Below are positions 62,999 through 64,000 of a stretch of DNA of 64,000 nucleotides, piece after piece. The notes beneath the pieces are model-generated. The model was not told where the DNA came from. It saw nothing but the letters and a program-made list of their open reading frames with translations, and ran no database searches. Numbering within the stretch: the first letter of the stretch is position 1; each line of letters opens with the position of its first letter. Where the stretch lies: positions 3,098,565-3,162,564 of the forward strand of contig NZ_KV917377.1 of NCBI RefSeq assembly GCF_002019705.1. The letters are read 5' to 3'. A program made the translations under genes and the position numbers. Source of the DNA: Shouchella patagoniensis (GTDB lineage: Bacteria > Bacillota > Bacilli > Bacillales > Bacillaceae_D).

Positions 62999-63188
62999 TC
63001 TTATCAAGTCTAGGGTCAGTTTCATTACGAGGTGTTATTGTAGTCAGAGTCGCTACTGCTTCAATAGCAGTTATTCATAGGAGTGTTATATACTTTTTAG
63101 TGAAAATAGTAATCTGAGGCATGCTGTTACGCAGCATGCCTATGAACATTTTATACGATCGATAGTTCGAAAAATTAAAAATCATTAG
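62999..63188. other. Non-coding gap with a strong hairpin
   Basis: No gene is seen. AGGCATGCTG (63117-63126) and CAGCATGCCT (63132-63141) form a 10-bp perfect stem with a 5-nt loop; only a late T-stretch follows (TTTTAT), so it is a weak terminator at best. Confidence 0.5.
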
Positions 63189-63217
63189 TTGACTCTTTGG
63201 TAGACCCAACGTATAAT
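63189..63217 (+). promoter_or_regulatory. Sigma-A promoter of the GH51 gene
   Basis: TTGACT (63189-63194) and TATAAT (63212-63217) are separated by exactly 17 bp. Transcription should start near 63224, about 70 bp before the start codon. Confidence 0.85.
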
Positions 63218-63226
63218 CCACTATAA

Positions 63227-64000
<774 letters not shown>

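Noticed and set aside
63117-63141. GGCATGCTG hairpin as the main terminator of the ABC operon
   Set aside because: It has no adjacent T-run, and a better terminator lies closer to the stop codon at 62966-62998.

Overview
The window comes from a low-GC, Gram-positive, Bacillus-like bacterium. Strong AGGAGG-type ribosome sites, frequent TTG and GTG starts, lipobox-bearing substrate-binding proteins, MsmX/UgpC-style ATPase, GlpP and CcpA-like cre sites all point there. A secreted subfamily-8-like GH5 mannanase together with many acidic secreted proteins suggests an alkaliphilic Bacillaceae genus (Alkalihalobacillus/Shouchella-like); that genus call is inference. There is no rRNA, tRNA, CRISPR array, insertion sequence or prophage visible. 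The window is mostly a chain of carbon, nitrogen and phosphorus scavenging operons with one surface-glycan cluster.

Layout. 1-4604: end of an operon for beta-mannan use (ROK kinase, two ABC permeases, lipoprotein receptor, secreted mannanase). 5014-10974: a UgpC-A-E-B type glycerol-3-phosphate/glycerophosphodiester ABC importer followed by a membrane-anchored and a cytoplasmic glycerophosphodiester phosphodiesterase (GDPD). 11024-18585: a second glycerophosphodiester module with two paralogous LplA/LipO-type receptors, an LplB/LplC-type permease pair, a HAD-IIA phosphatase, the RNA-binding antiterminator GlpP and a third GDPD. The two transcripts of this module diverge and each begins with the same leader motif and terminator hairpin, which I read as GlpP targets.

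18859-29794: surface polysaccharide cluster. It holds three or four glycosyltransferases and a full set of homologues for making a 2,3-diacetamido-2,3-dideoxy-hexuronic acid nucleotide sugar (C6 dehydrogenase, C3 oxidase, aminotransferase, N-acetyltransferase, C2-epimerase of the ETEW type). Two small DUF2642-like proteins lie inside it. 30550-31478 is an unknown gene broken by an apparent frameshift. 31579-34709 holds a MerR regulator on a 19-bp-spacer promoter, an alpha/beta hydrolase, an SDR that lacks the usual catalytic Tyr/Lys, and a WrbA-like quinone reductase.

34902-42462: L-rhamnose catabolism (AraC regulator, RhaB, RhaA, bifunctional aldolase/dehydrogenase, RhaM, MFS transporter) with two cre-like sites. 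42553-51031: guanidine nitrogen assimilation, with a guanidine-I riboswitch and intrinsic terminator ahead of two DUF1989 carboxyguanidine deiminase subunits, biotin-dependent guanidine/urea carboxylase and allophanate hydrolase; an APC permease is divergent. 51232-56537: an AraC-controlled catabolic cluster of unknown substrate (two Gfo/Idh oxidoreductases, a DUF993 TIM barrel, a sugar isomerase-like TIM barrel). 56986-64000: pectin rhamnogalacturonan-I use (secreted PL11 lyase, ABC importer, start of a GH51 arabinofuranosidase).

The parts fit together: rhamnogalacturonan lyase and importer feed rhamnose to the rhamnose operon, arabinose side chains are cut by GH51, mannan is taken by the first operon, and only one sugar-importer ATPase (at 5014) is present for four permease pairs, so it or a chromosomal MsmX probably serves them all. 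The strongest candidates for something undescribed are the paired GlpP leader elements with their glycerophosphodiester module, the DUF993/Gfo-Idh catabolic cluster, a possible structured RNA near 56607-56687, and a perfect 30-bp palindrome before the GH51 gene.
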